In this document: piece after piece, positions 1 to 10,900 of the stretch
Layout of the letters: every line of letters starts with the position of its first letter
Numbering within the stretch: position 1 is the stretch's first letter
Assembly (NCBI GenBank): GCA_947044365.1
Contig: OX345645.1
Location: 979,356 to 1,043,355 of the forward strand
Source of the DNA: Petrosia ficiformis
Taxonomy: Eukaryota; Porifera; Demospongiae; Haplosclerida; Petrosiidae
DNA: 64,000 nucleotides
Direction of reading: 5' to 3'
Notes under the pieces: model-generated
The model's input: only the letters and a program-made list of their open reading frames with translations
The model's database searches: none
Told to the model about the DNA's origin: nothing
Made by a program: the position numbers and the translations under genes

Positions 1-492
1 TAAACAACTATTAAGAGGTAATATATTCACTAATACTGCCACAAAAATACAATTTTTTATCCCAATATTTCATGGATATGCATTCATCAGTCCTCAGGGC
101 CACTGAAGGAGGTATTACATTTGTGGCCGCAAAGGAAACATTATTGATGATGGCCGATTTGATACCAAAGTACTCGATACTTTGATACCATATCTGAAAT
201 TTCTGGTATTGTATAGAAATGAAAATTACTGGTTTCACCCACCACTAAATATTGTATAACTAATTATTCATGAAGGGTGTGGTCAGTTATGTAATCTTGG
301 TACTTAGCAGTACTTTGGGGTCACCCTAGAGATTGAACAAGTAGGTAATGGCCCCAGGTTATCTGCCTCGTCCTTCTCCCCCTCCTCATTTATAGTCCCT
401 CTGAAATTGAACATTAATTGATAATGACTACCTGCTAAGTGTAGTAACAAACGAATCTAGCTTAAAGTAAAGGTTTCTGCCATTTATATTAG

Positions 493-1540
493 GTCAAAAG
501 CGACGTTCTTCATCACCTTTGGGCAACCATTCAAAAAAAGCACACGAAGTCATGCATGTTCCAAACTATGTAGCTCACAGCGAGAAGATGCCACTAACAC
601 CAAGTGAGTCAATAAATGTGTAATTATATAGTTTATGGTTGGTACCTTGTGGTTTATACTGGACAAGAATTAACTTTTAGTCATTGGACATTTTCCCACC
701 ATTTCAAATGAATGTCCGACCATTTTGAACTTATAACACACACTTAGTACATTACATGGTTGATGCAAATTCACCAATGTCGATGCAAACTTATTTCTTG
801 GATTGATATAATCCTTGCCATGACGTGGAGGCAGATGGGTATGATAATTATATTGTGTGTCTGTTCACAACATTTGTGGAAACTATGAACATTGAAGGCT
901 CAAACGAGCTACTGACAGACTTGTAATTATAAAGGGAATGTTTGGGACAACATATTCCATCCTCTAATCTTAGCATCACAGGAGCAAGTTGTTCCCGGAG
1001 CTAACAAAAATGACGATGAAGACATTCAAAGAAAATTACCCACTACTACAAAGGAAGGCGCTAAGTTGTTAGAATTATTTCAAGGTGATGACATATTTGC
1101 TTCTAGAGAAGAGTGAAATGTTGAGAACCGTTTCGATAGATGAAAGTATATATCATATCATATTTTTTGATGTCAAAATCATGTACATGTATATACCAGT
1201 GTGGTATACCATTCTCCTGTGTTGTTTACAACTATTATATTCACTGTATTTATGCTACAGTAAAAATAATTTATCAAATTATGTATGTTTGGCTATTGAT
1301 AGCTAGTGCATTTGTTCTTTATAATAAATAAACTATAGTACAATATATACTCCACTGTAGGAATATAATCACGAATATTAATAGACAAATATTAACACAG
1401 GACCCTATTATTTATTACCAGGAGCATATGAACAGGAACCCATGAAGAGACATCCAACTTTACACGACCCAGACTTTTTAAGAAAACTAACAGTAGTTAG
1501 GAAATTTGTGGGCATGGATGTCAATACATGCATACAGTAA
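493..1540 (+). CDS. 3' exons of an unidentified protein-coding gene (partial)
   Basis: Three exons join in frame: 493-603, 974-1084 and 1422-1540 (stop TAA 1538-1540). All have GT donors and AG acceptors, and the phases agree (1, 1, end). They give a C-terminal stretch of about 113 residues. It begins basic and serine-rich (QKRRSSSPLGNHSKK), continues acidic (NKNDDEDIQRK) and ends with a helical-looking segment containing DPDFLRKLTVVRKFVGMDV. The reading frame is open only with these junctions, and codon use looks coding. I do not recognise the family. Low complexity followed by a short conserved-looking tail would fit a regulatory or RNA-associated protein, but no function is claimed. No convincing upstream exon was found in 1-490, so the gene probably starts left of the window. 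Confidence 0.5.
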
Positions 1541-1740
1541 AAGAATTAGACATCTACTAACTCTGGAAGTATTACGTTTGGATGTGGCTTTTCCACTCAT
1601 ACATGTACTAGCTAGTTGATACTTTTACTACTAGTTGCAAAACACATGATAATTGTAGTAGAGATATTAATGATAATAACTATCCTACTATGCACATCAG
1701 CTATCATAATATGCTTTCTATGATGATGATAATGAAAGGT

Positions 1741-2045
1741 AAATATTAATCATACTATATGATAATAACTATCCTGTCAAAACTACTAGCTGTGCAGGTC
1801 AGCTATCATAACATGGAGGTGTTCTTTCTATGATGATAGCATCTATAATAATTCACTATAGATCTCATGTTACGATATCTGACCTGCATAGTAGTTTTGA
1901 CAGGATAGTTATTATCAGATAGTACGATTAATATCTCTACTACAATTTACCTTTCATTATCATAGAAAGAACACCTGCATGTTATGATAGCTGACATGCA
2001 TAGTACTTTTGACTGGGTAGTTATTATCATATATCAGAGAGTACG
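1741..2045. repeat. Imperfect fold-back (MITE-like) element
   Basis: About 1756-1830 reads as an imperfect inverted copy of about 1866-1921. The shared core is an 18-nt block ending in a cctgtcaaaactact-like run. A further diverged copy of the same block lies at about 1975-2030, and a truncated one at about 1661-1740. The motif gattaatatctctactacaa at about 1928 recurs at about 3210, next to the large palindrome, so the two loci share one element family. No coding capacity was seen. Confidence 0.6.
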
Positions 2046-2065
2046 GTAGTACTCTCTATGTAGGG

Positions 2066-2478
2066 ATGGCACGGAAAAAAAATGGCCGCCCATGCATTTC
2101 AATTGCAAGTGATGAGCTGAAATCTCTGGTAATATATACACATAAGTTTCTATACACACATGCCTGTTTATATCTAGTGTTTTTATGACTACCAATACCT
2201 TCTAGATGGCCGAAGATTATTGCTAAGGTAGAGAACCGGCGAGTGGCAAAACTGGCAAAATCTTCATCATATTATTAATATTATTATTTTCCAGACAAAT
2301 CATTTTTTTGTTTGTTGACCTATCACGATGATTCTAGCACCATTCCCGTCGCATTTATAGTAAAATTCTGGTCGTAAAGTATCGAGATGATATCTTCAGA
2401 TACTATGAAAGAAGACAGTCTCAACGACTACAAAGATTTGATCTGGAATTGGACGCCATTTTCCTAAGTGGAATTTAA
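2066..2478 (+). CDS. Candidate two-exon small protein, 67 aa, unknown
   Basis: Exon 1 at 2066-2128 (start MARKKNGRPC) is followed by a GTAATA donor. An AG acceptor at 2336-2337 opens exon 2 at 2338-2478. Both junctions are phase 0 and the joined frame is 68 codons including TAA. Exon 2 encodes a basic, arginine- and tyrosine-rich helix (residues about 30-60, with KYRDDIFRYYERR) ending in DLELDAIFLSGI. The family is not recognised. The exon pair lies beside repeat-derived DNA, so it may be spurious, but the amino-acid composition looks genuinely coding. An NRF1-like palindrome follows at 2481-2490. Confidence 0.3.
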
Positions 2479-2480
2479 TT

Positions 2481-2550
2481 ACGCATGCGCATTTGTATAC
2501 TCTTAACATGGAAGCTGAAAAGGTGGAAGTGTTTGGCATTGTAATAACAT
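2481..2550 (+). promoter_or_regulatory. NRF1-like palindrome with a possible first exon after it
   Basis: The sequence acgcatgcgc at 2481-2490, followed by a, matches the core of the NRF1 consensus found in CpG-type animal promoters. About 20 bp downstream, an ATG at 2510 opens eleven codons (MEAEKVEVFGI) ending at a GTAATA splice donor at about 2543. I could not find a convincing second exon, so this may be a promoter plus first exon of an unresolved or non-coding transcript, or chance. Confidence 0.25.
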
Positions 2551-2894
2551 TTGTGAGTTTGTGAGCAAATACTAATAATGAATATAATAATTATTAATAT
2601 TAATTAAAGCAATTGTATAATAATATTGTATACTATGATAAGCATTGGAATACTGAATGGTTGACACAGTGACTGACACTACTTCTTGTAGGACTGCAGA
2701 CAGTGATGTAAGTGAATAGAGAATATACATCATCTGTAAGTGAAAGAGAATGATAATCAATACATAAACAAAAGACTGACCTTCATTGATGAACAAATTT
2801 TAATGCATTTTTGATTGCATGATTTCATAATGATATATAGTATTTCTGCAATCTACAAAAAAACATTCACATCGTTTAGAAAAAAATCAATGAA

Positions 2895-3204
2895 AACAAG
2901 AATAATAAAAAACATTTTCAATAAAAATGAAAGAAGATGTAGGGATGTCAAAACCCAAAAAGCAAGCAAACAAGGTTGGGAAGCTAACTTAGGACCCAAA
3001 ATTAAACAAACCACTTCCATATAACCCTACATAATTACAGCTCTTTGTACAGAGGTGTAAGCACTTATGTAGGGTTATATGGAAGTGGTTTGTTTAATTT
3101 TGGGTCCTAAGTTAGCTTCCCAACCTTGTTTGCTTGCTTTTTGGGTTTTGACATCCCTACATCTTCTTTCATTTTTATTGAAAATGTTTTTTATTATTCT
3201 TGTT
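2895..3204. repeat. Perfect 140-bp palindrome with 30-bp loop
   Basis: The left arm 2895-3034 is the reverse complement of the right arm 3065-3204, with no mismatch or indel that I can see, around a 30-nt spacer (3035-3064). The unbroken match implies a recent origin or active correction. It is flanked on the right by the gattaatatctctactacaa motif shared with the fold-back cluster at 1.7-2.0 kb. The open frame at 2815-3024 lies inside one arm and is not treated as a gene. Confidence 0.9.
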
Positions 3205-3440
3205 ATAATATGATTAATATCTCTACTACAATACACCTTTCATTATGTGGTGAAAGTAGTTAACCAGAAAGTAGCCAGTGACTTGTAGTATAGTATAATG
3301 GTAAACACCACTCATAATGACTATAATGATAGAATACATCTTTGAGTTATATAAACTCGTATTGACCTTTCTGCTGCATTACAGATGAGATTAAATATTA
3401 TGTCCAGTGGCCAGTAATAACAACAGGCCTATGTACCATA

Positions 3441-3446
<6 letters not shown>

Positions 3447-3472
<26 letters not shown>
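3447..3472. repeat. (TA)n microsatellite
   Basis: About thirteen TA units in otherwise gene-free, AT-rich sequence between the palindrome and the hAT-type element. I see no gene between 3205 and 3900. Confidence 0.9.
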
Positions 3473-3473
<1 letters not shown>

Positions 3474-3909
3474 CTGTACTTTACTTAGCAATAGTTAATT
3501 CAATGTTTATGTACTGTAAGAATGTTACATAAAAGATTTAGTGCATATTAATTGACATTTCTACTGGATTTGGTGACCTAGTGATGTTTTGGTTAACTAA
3601 AACCACTAAATGTTGGTCATATTTTCACAGGTAGCTTTGCATAGTACTGCATTCTTAAATTGCAGTATGTCATTTAAAATGCAATCAGATGACTAGGATA
3701 TGAAAATGTGATTGGCTCAATGTCATGTGATATGCACTAAGTACCTTATAGAATTATAGTAGATGCTTATGCACTATCATAAAACAACCAGTCATGATTA
3801 TGTGCAAGAATGCAGACTATGCAGTTCAGACTCCAAGCCCATTTCCTGTAGAGACTTCACAGGAAATTGGCTTAGAGTCTTAGATACGAGTATAAATATG
3901 TGCATCAAC

Positions 3910-4200
3910 CAGGGCCACTGAGAGGGGGGGGGGCAACAGGGGCAATTGCCCCGGGGCCCCAAACGTTTTGGCCATTATTATATAGATGAGCTTACTCAAT
4001 TATAGGAAACACAAGCTAGATAAAACAATAATAATAGTTATAATTATTTATACCTGAAACAGTGACACGTGTAATGCTGAATGAGCAATTATTGTTAATA
4101 ACACGCAATTAATTGATTAACCACACCCACTATGAATAATTAATTAGTTTAAAATTTTTTGCTGCGCTTCGCACGTCCTGGGCCCCTTTCAACCTCCCTG
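3910..4200. mobile_element. Non-autonomous hAT-type MITE, 291 bp
   Basis: The element begins CAGGGCCACTGAGAGG and ends AACCTCCCTG, so it has CAGGG...CCCTG termini. It is flanked by an exact 8-bp direct repeat GCATCAAC at 3902-3909 and 4201-4208. An 8-bp duplication with CAGGG-type ends is diagnostic of hAT transposition. The interior has no transposase frame, a G-run, a GC-rich near-palindromic run (gcaattgccccgggg) and an AT-rich centre. It sits just upstream of the protease start codon, so it may lie in that gene's promoter. Confidence 0.85.
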
Positions 4201-4273
4201 GCATCAACCATAGTTTTGCCATTTCTGTTGTATGTATATTTACTGTACTATTATTGCAACTGCATGAGTAAAA

Positions 4274-5305
4274 ATGTCATCTACCCTGGAAGAGATAGCA
4301 AGCAAATATAGTAAAATTCCCAGCAATCCAAACTACTCTCGTCTCGTGCAATGTCTGAAAGAAAGGAGAGCAGATCTGCTTGCTAGATCTGATGTCAATG
4401 CATTATGGATAGATTATAAGACTACTGGAGGTTGTGAGACAGATACATTGGTTCTTAAATTTGCAGTAACAAAGAAGAAACCAGCTCACGAGTTAAAACC
4501 AGAACAAATCTTGCCAAAAGAAGTTGATGGTTTCCTGACTGATGTTGTGGAAGGAAAAGCATTATGTCCACCGATTGAAGAAGATTTCCAAGAGGACCAA
4601 GTAAGTTTTGATTTTCTTTTTAATTAATATATACCATACATATTTCTGGTTTTATAGGATGCAGCACTTGCTGTTAAACCACCAACAACTCTCAGAGGTG
4701 GTCAGAGTATAGGTCCAAGAACAGCACAATCAACTGGTACTATAGCATATTTCTTTCGCGATGGCAACAGTGCACTCGGAGTTGCTACAAGTGGACACGT
4801 ATTGAGGAAAAATACATATGCTATCAGTCCATCATTGGTACATCAGGGTACAGCTAATGATGTTATTGGTAAAGCTATGATCAAAGTTGCTCCACCAACC
4901 AGTAATCGTACTGAAGGTGTATTTGTACCTTTTCAGAATGGAGGAGCACCATCTTCATACTCACTCGTAGATGGAACTGTAGTTGGTAGTACCGGTACTG
5001 CTAAACAGGGAGACATGGTGAAGTATTATGGTGCAGAAACTGGTGGCTTTGTTAATGGAGTTGTAAAGGATGTAAACTGGTCGGGTAAAGTTGGAAGAGA
5101 CCAATTTGTTGACCAGATCTATGTAACAGAAACCCAAAGTAAACCAGGAGATTCTGGTTCTCTGTTGGTTGATAGTAAAGGTAATATCGGTCTTGGAGTG
5201 TTACTCGCAGGGGATTATAATAGCAGTGGTGCAGTTATTGGATCAATTCATAACCACATTTCCACTTTCTGTACAGATATGGGAATCACCTTTGCAACAA
5301 GTTAA
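4274..5305 (+). CDS. Bacterial-type trypsin-fold serine protease (secretion signal absent)
   Basis: Exons 4274-4600 and 4658-5305 are joined by a 57-nt phase-0 GTAAGT...AG intron, giving 324 aa. Residues about 40-95 carry the N-terminal module seen in many prokaryotic trypsin-like proteins: a VNAL.I.YKTTGG strand, then FAVTKKKP...LPKEVDGFLTDVVEG. The protease core follows, with His156 in ATSGHV and Ser275 in PGDSGSLL. The usual Asp would fall at NRTEGVF, where Glu195 stands instead (my alignment by eye). No signal peptide or zymogen disulfide pattern of animal S1 proteases is present. The intron and in-frame exons argue against contamination. Likely an intracellular protease or a lapsed one; the substrate is unknown. 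A partial paralogue lies 220 bp downstream. Confidence 0.75.
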
Positions 5306-5506
5306 ACATTAAACTAAATGTTATGATGTTTATATCATGCATTAGTGGTTAACTAAATAGCTATGGGAATTACAACTTACATAATTATAAAAATAGCAAT
5401 AATTATAATAGGCCATAATAATTATTTTCTATTTTTTTAATAAACTCGTAATACAAAAATTAGTAGATAAACTATTGGGTGTGTACATACACTACATGAA
5501 AACCAC

Positions 5507-5520
5507 TCCCCCCCCCCCCC
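5507..5520. repeat. Poly-C run before the second protease copy
   Basis: About 14 consecutive C residues lie immediately 5' of the ATG at 5525. The run is a likely slippage or assembly-error site. It also lies where a promoter or acceptor for the downstream partial copy would be. Confidence 0.8.
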
Positions 5521-5524
5521 AACA

Positions 5525-5824
5525 ATGACACAAGATTTGCAAGAGCTATCAAATAAGTATAGTAAGATTCCTAATCATCCAGATTACCATGGATTAACTC
5601 GGTGTTTAAAAGAAAATCGAGATTGGTTGCTACAGAGAGCAGATGTAAATGCTGTTTCCATAGGTTACAAAACAATTAATGGTGTAGAGACAGAACAATT
5701 AGTTCTGGTGATAAAAGTTGGCAAGAAAAGACCAGAGAATCAACTGACACAAGATCAGGTTCTCCCTAAAGAAATTGATGGGTATGAAACTGATATTACT
5801 GAGGGATATGCAAGACGACATTAA
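5525..5824 (+). CDS. Stand-alone N-terminal domain paralogue of the protease, 99 aa
   Basis: This single open frame is a diverged tandem copy of residues 1-95 of the protease next door. It shares the KYSKIP..P.Y..L.RCLKE start, DVNAVSIGYKT, LVLVIKVGKKRP and LPKEIDGYETDITEG. It stops five codons after that motif. No donor site or protease core (no GHV, no GDSG) occurs in the following 700 bp. Either this is a truncated, decaying duplicate or a functional free prodomain-like protein. The frame is intact, and substitutions between copies look conservative (V/I, K/R), which mildly favours constraint. The domain's role in the family is not known to me. Confidence 0.55.
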   Translation: MTQDLQELSNKYSKIPNHPDYHGLTRCLKENRDWLLQRADVNAVSIGYKTINGVETEQLVLVIKVGKKRPENQLTQDQVLPKEIDGYETDITEGYARRH

Positions 5825-6879
5825 ATTAATCAGACAGGAGCCTGACCCTTGTGTGGAGACACCACCAGACTAACATTAGACAACTTATACAGAGGATTAT
5901 TTCTTCACTAGTCTTACATCTTGTATTAGATGTCAAAGTTCATAGACAAAGCTATGATCACATACATATGATATATTATAATAATATATAAGGTACTACA
6001 TATATTAATATACAATGCTATATATATCAGTTGCTTGAGTTGATAAAGTGACTTATTATATTACTCTCTTCCATATTAATTTTAAGTGTATACCATGTTG
6101 TTTCTTGTCTGTAATTCTTTCCAATGTCTTTTAATTCTTTTTTCTAACAACTCATCACTAATAATTACAAGATAAATACATTATATCAGTATATAACATT
6201 CTGAGTTAATAAACATTTAAAAATACATGTGACAGTATGTACGAGTTCAAATTGAGCTTATTATAAGTTCCTAGCAAGTTGCACTACTATGGGTTCAATC
6301 ACTGAAGTACAGTGCCTTCAACTAAACATTACTCATTTCAGTGTAATGTTTATAATTTTCAGTATTTTTATGAAATTTTCCATATTTTCAATGAAAAATT
6401 AATAACATATGCACCAGTTCACTTATTCAGCTGGTCATTTAGTTTAGTTTCCTTTCTGGCAGGCACACTGACATCAGTATTATAGTTCATACTACTTAGT
6501 AGCTGTAGACTCGGCTTTACTTTAATGCTGAACTACTACTGAAAAGACACTTCCATGTTTTAGTCAGAGCACTTCCATGTTTTTAGTCAGAGCACATGCA
6601 CTTTCCATACTTTTAGTGTAGCTTTCCATAATCCGTAATAATTTCGTAAAAATCCTTGTAGTTGGAGGCACTGGAAGTAATCATGTGTATATGAGTATAC
6701 TTGCCTTTTATTTGGTTGGTCTTGTATTAAAGAAAGTATCTTGTCTATTGTATTAAGAGTCACTGGGAGATGTGGAGAATGGTTGATAGTATTATTAATC
6801 CACGTCTTTCGTAATGGTTCACAAGAACTTAAACTCCAACAGAAAATACCACTAAGCTGTGAATACAATAACAATACTT

Positions 6880-7250
<371 letters not shown>

Positions 7251-7629
7251 TCACTAATTTTGCTTCTTTGTCGTTGGATTTACCTACCACTAGAGTAGTA
7301 TCATTACAGGTAACAAGTGAGTGTACTCCATTTGATGGAAGGAAAGATGGAGGTAGAGAAAGGGAACACAAAGGAAAACAATGACTCCAATCCCAAATAA
7401 CAACAAGACCATTGTCATGTTGTGTGGTAACCTACATACAATGAATATTTGAATTTATAATTACTTAGTCAAGTGCATTCCAAGTATATAGGGAGCAGGA
7501 TATTAAGAGTAGTGATAATAGCTCAAAATGTCTGCTGGTCAGCTCAATATTTCCACATCCCTGCATATGTACATAGTTATTCTTCTCATGACTGATCTTA
7601 TCATCCACGGTACATCACATTATATTATT

Positions 7630-7852
7630 TATGATGATATTGTAATAAGTGTACCAATAATGTCATTTCTTGTGATTATAACATCATTAAAATCTCTTTT
7701 ATGATAATCATAATTATTCGAGGAAAATGCTCATTTTCATTAAAAGAATCACAAACCAGAAGGTAGGTATAATATTTTAGTTATCAGTATATATCTAAAG
7801 GATTATCAGTTTATTGGAATATCAGTGAGACCTCTTATCGGTGCATCACTCA
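7630..7852. mobile_element. Fragment of hAT-like MITE family (GATGCACCGATA type)
   Basis: It resembles the inverse complement of the element at 57916-58218. It shares the aatgtcatttct, aaaatgctcattttcat and gaccagaagg-like segments and ends in ttatcggtgcatcact. Another diverged copy lies at about 39640-39900. No open reading frame is present. Confidence 0.6.
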
Positions 7853-7979
7853 CTGTATATTATAATACTTACTGTGGTAGGTAGACTATCATTGTTATAT
7901 ATTCCACATACTCTACTATCTGGATTAAAACCGCTATATTATAGAAATATGATAAATATTATTATAAATGTGATTAATT

Positions 7980-10900
7980 TTATAACCTGTTGAGAGTAGA
8001 GTGTTTAAAATCATTAGCTCCCTCCCATTTCACACAATGCACACTCCCATCCTCACAGCCTCCCACTATCACTGGTGAGGTAGTATTGTCTGTTACGAAA
8101 TGTATAGCTGTTACTGGTACATCATAGTTAATGGATAGAACTCCCCAACATGTATCTGACAGAGAGATATAGAGATAGACAGACAAATAGACAATATGTC
8201 GAGAATAATAGCATATTAATGATCTTTGAGAGAGTTAGAAACAGCTAGGTTTAAAGCTGGTTTGTTACAATCCTACACTCCTAGGAGTCTGGTGGCTCAG
8301 ATGGTAAGAGTGCCTGACTAATGTCCTGGGCTCAATCCCCAGTCAGGTTCCTCAACTCCTGGGCTCAATCCCTAGACAGGTTCCTGACTTTTCAAGTTTT
8401 CTTTTGTTTCTAATTCTCTCATGGTGGCTCAGATGGCAAGTGTGCCTGACTAATGTTCTGGGCTCAATCCCCAGTAAGGTTCCTAAACTCCTGGGCTCAA
8501 TCCCCAGTCAGGTTCCTGACTTTTCACGTTTTCCTTTGTTTCTAATTCCCTCATGCCTGCATATCATACAAAAGTACAGTGATGTGTTTACCTGCTTTTA
8601 TATTGTATAGCACAACAGTTCCAGATCTAAGCCCCAAAGATACATACGTAGAGTCATTGTTCACTCCAATAGAAATTATATGACTAGTTTGAACAAATAC
8701 TTTGTCAGGAACTAAAGATATCAATAAGAGTATTAATTAATAATGAATGCATAATTAGTTATCATTGTACATTTTATATTCTGTTGATTGTAATAAATAA
8801 ACTATAGAAAGATAGTTAGTTATAAAAGTCATTGTGCATTGTATATTCTGATAAATAAACTATAGATAGATAGTTAGTTATAAAAGTCATTGTGCATTGT
8901 ATATTCTGATAAATAAACTATAGATAGATAGTTAATTATAAAAGTCATTGTGCATTGTATATTCTGATAAATAAACTATAGATAGATAGTTAATTATAAA
9001 AGTCATTGTGCATTGTATATTCTGATAAATAAACTATAGATAGATAGTTAATTATAAAAGTCATTGTGCATTGTATATTCTGATAAATAAACTATAGATA
9101 GATAGTTAATTATAAAAGTCATTGTGCATTGTATATTCTGATAAATAAACTATAGATAGATAGTTAATTATAAAAGTCATTGTGCATTGTATATTCTGAT
9201 AAATAAACTATAGATAGATAGTTAGTTATAAAAGTCATGATTATGACTGGTCAAGATAATGATTAGAAAATACTACAAAATATAATTGAGCTTTATAACT
9301 ACCTATCCAGTGAATGTACAATGTACACGTCTCAGTAGATTAGTCAGTATAATAATGTAAATGATTGTACTGTATTTGTAAATTGTCTATTGATTTTAAC
9401 TTACTTTTCCCTTTTCCATTCATAGAATATATTAATAGTTGTGATGAATTATTCCACACTATTGCTACAGCTATAGAATCACTTGATGTATTCTTCAGGA
9501 AATGTAATAATGGATTACTATGGAATGCAAAAGGTAAATCTAACAATCTTGTTCATTATCTAACAATCCTGTTCATTATCTAACAATCTTGTTCATTATC
9601 TAACAATCTTGTTCATTATCCCATTTCATCTATCCATCCATGCATCGACCATTCATTGGTCCATCTATCCATGCATCCATTCATCAATACATCCCTTCAT
9701 TAATCCATGTATGTATCCATCCATCCATCCATCCCTTCATTAATGTATGTATCCATCCATACATCCATGCATTCATCCATCTATCAACACATCAATACAT
9801 CCATGCATTCATCCATCCATCAACACATCAATACATCCATGCATCCATGCATCATCCATGCATCCACCCATTCATATAATTTATGTATATCTATTATCTA
9901 CTCATCAATTTGTATCTACCAATCTCTCCACCTTCCGATTTATGGGTCTGTCTTACAACATGTTTTGTTTTAATTTGTTAATCTGTAATCACATTATCTT
10001 ACCCTCTACATACTGTAACCTGATCTTCAGGTTTAATGAAATCAACACGATGTGATATGAAAACCTTTCGTCTAGACTGCATGTATGTATCAGTCAATAT
10101 ATGACCATCTCCAATAGGTAAGCTAACTATATCTCCAGTACGAGCACTGTATTAAATGAATCATTAGATTTATCATCAGATACAGACACACAGACACATA
10201 CACATGCATACAGATACAGAGACACATATGTACATATACAGTACAGACACATACACACACACAGACACATATGTACATATACAGACAGACACAGATACAG
10301 ACACATACACACACACAGACACATGTACATATACAGATACAGACACAAACACACAGACACATGCATACAGATACAGACAGACACAGATACAGACACATAC
10401 ACACAGACACAGACACATATGTACATATACAGATACAGACACACACACACACAGACACATATGTACATATACAGATACAGACACACACACACACAGACAC
10501 ATATGTACATATACAGACAGACACAGATACAGACACATACACACACAGACACATATGTACATATACAGATACAGACACAAACACACAGACACATATGTAC
10601 ATATATAGACAGACACAGGTACAGACACATACACATACAGACACATATGTACATATACAGATACAGACACATAAACACACAGACACATATGTACATATAC
10701 AGACAGACACAGATACAGACACATATGTACATATACAGACAGACACAGATACAGACACATACACACACAGACACATATGTACATATACAGATACAGACAC
10801 ATAAACACACAGACACATATGTACATATACAGATACAGACACATACACACACAGACACGCTATTAATTGTACATATAGCTTACAAGTTCATTGGATCACT

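Noticed and set aside
2815..3024. 69-codon lysine-rich frame
   Set aside because: Lies within one arm of the perfect palindrome and has no splice or promoter context.
8808..9238. Regular repeats suggestive of a CRISPR array
   Set aside because: Direct 58-bp tandem copies without unique spacers, in a eukaryotic intron.
9365..9583. Plus-strand frame with apparent splice sites (ttcatag and aaaggtaaat)
   Set aside because: The opposite strand carries exon 7 of the WD gene with matching phases; the + reading has no partner exons.
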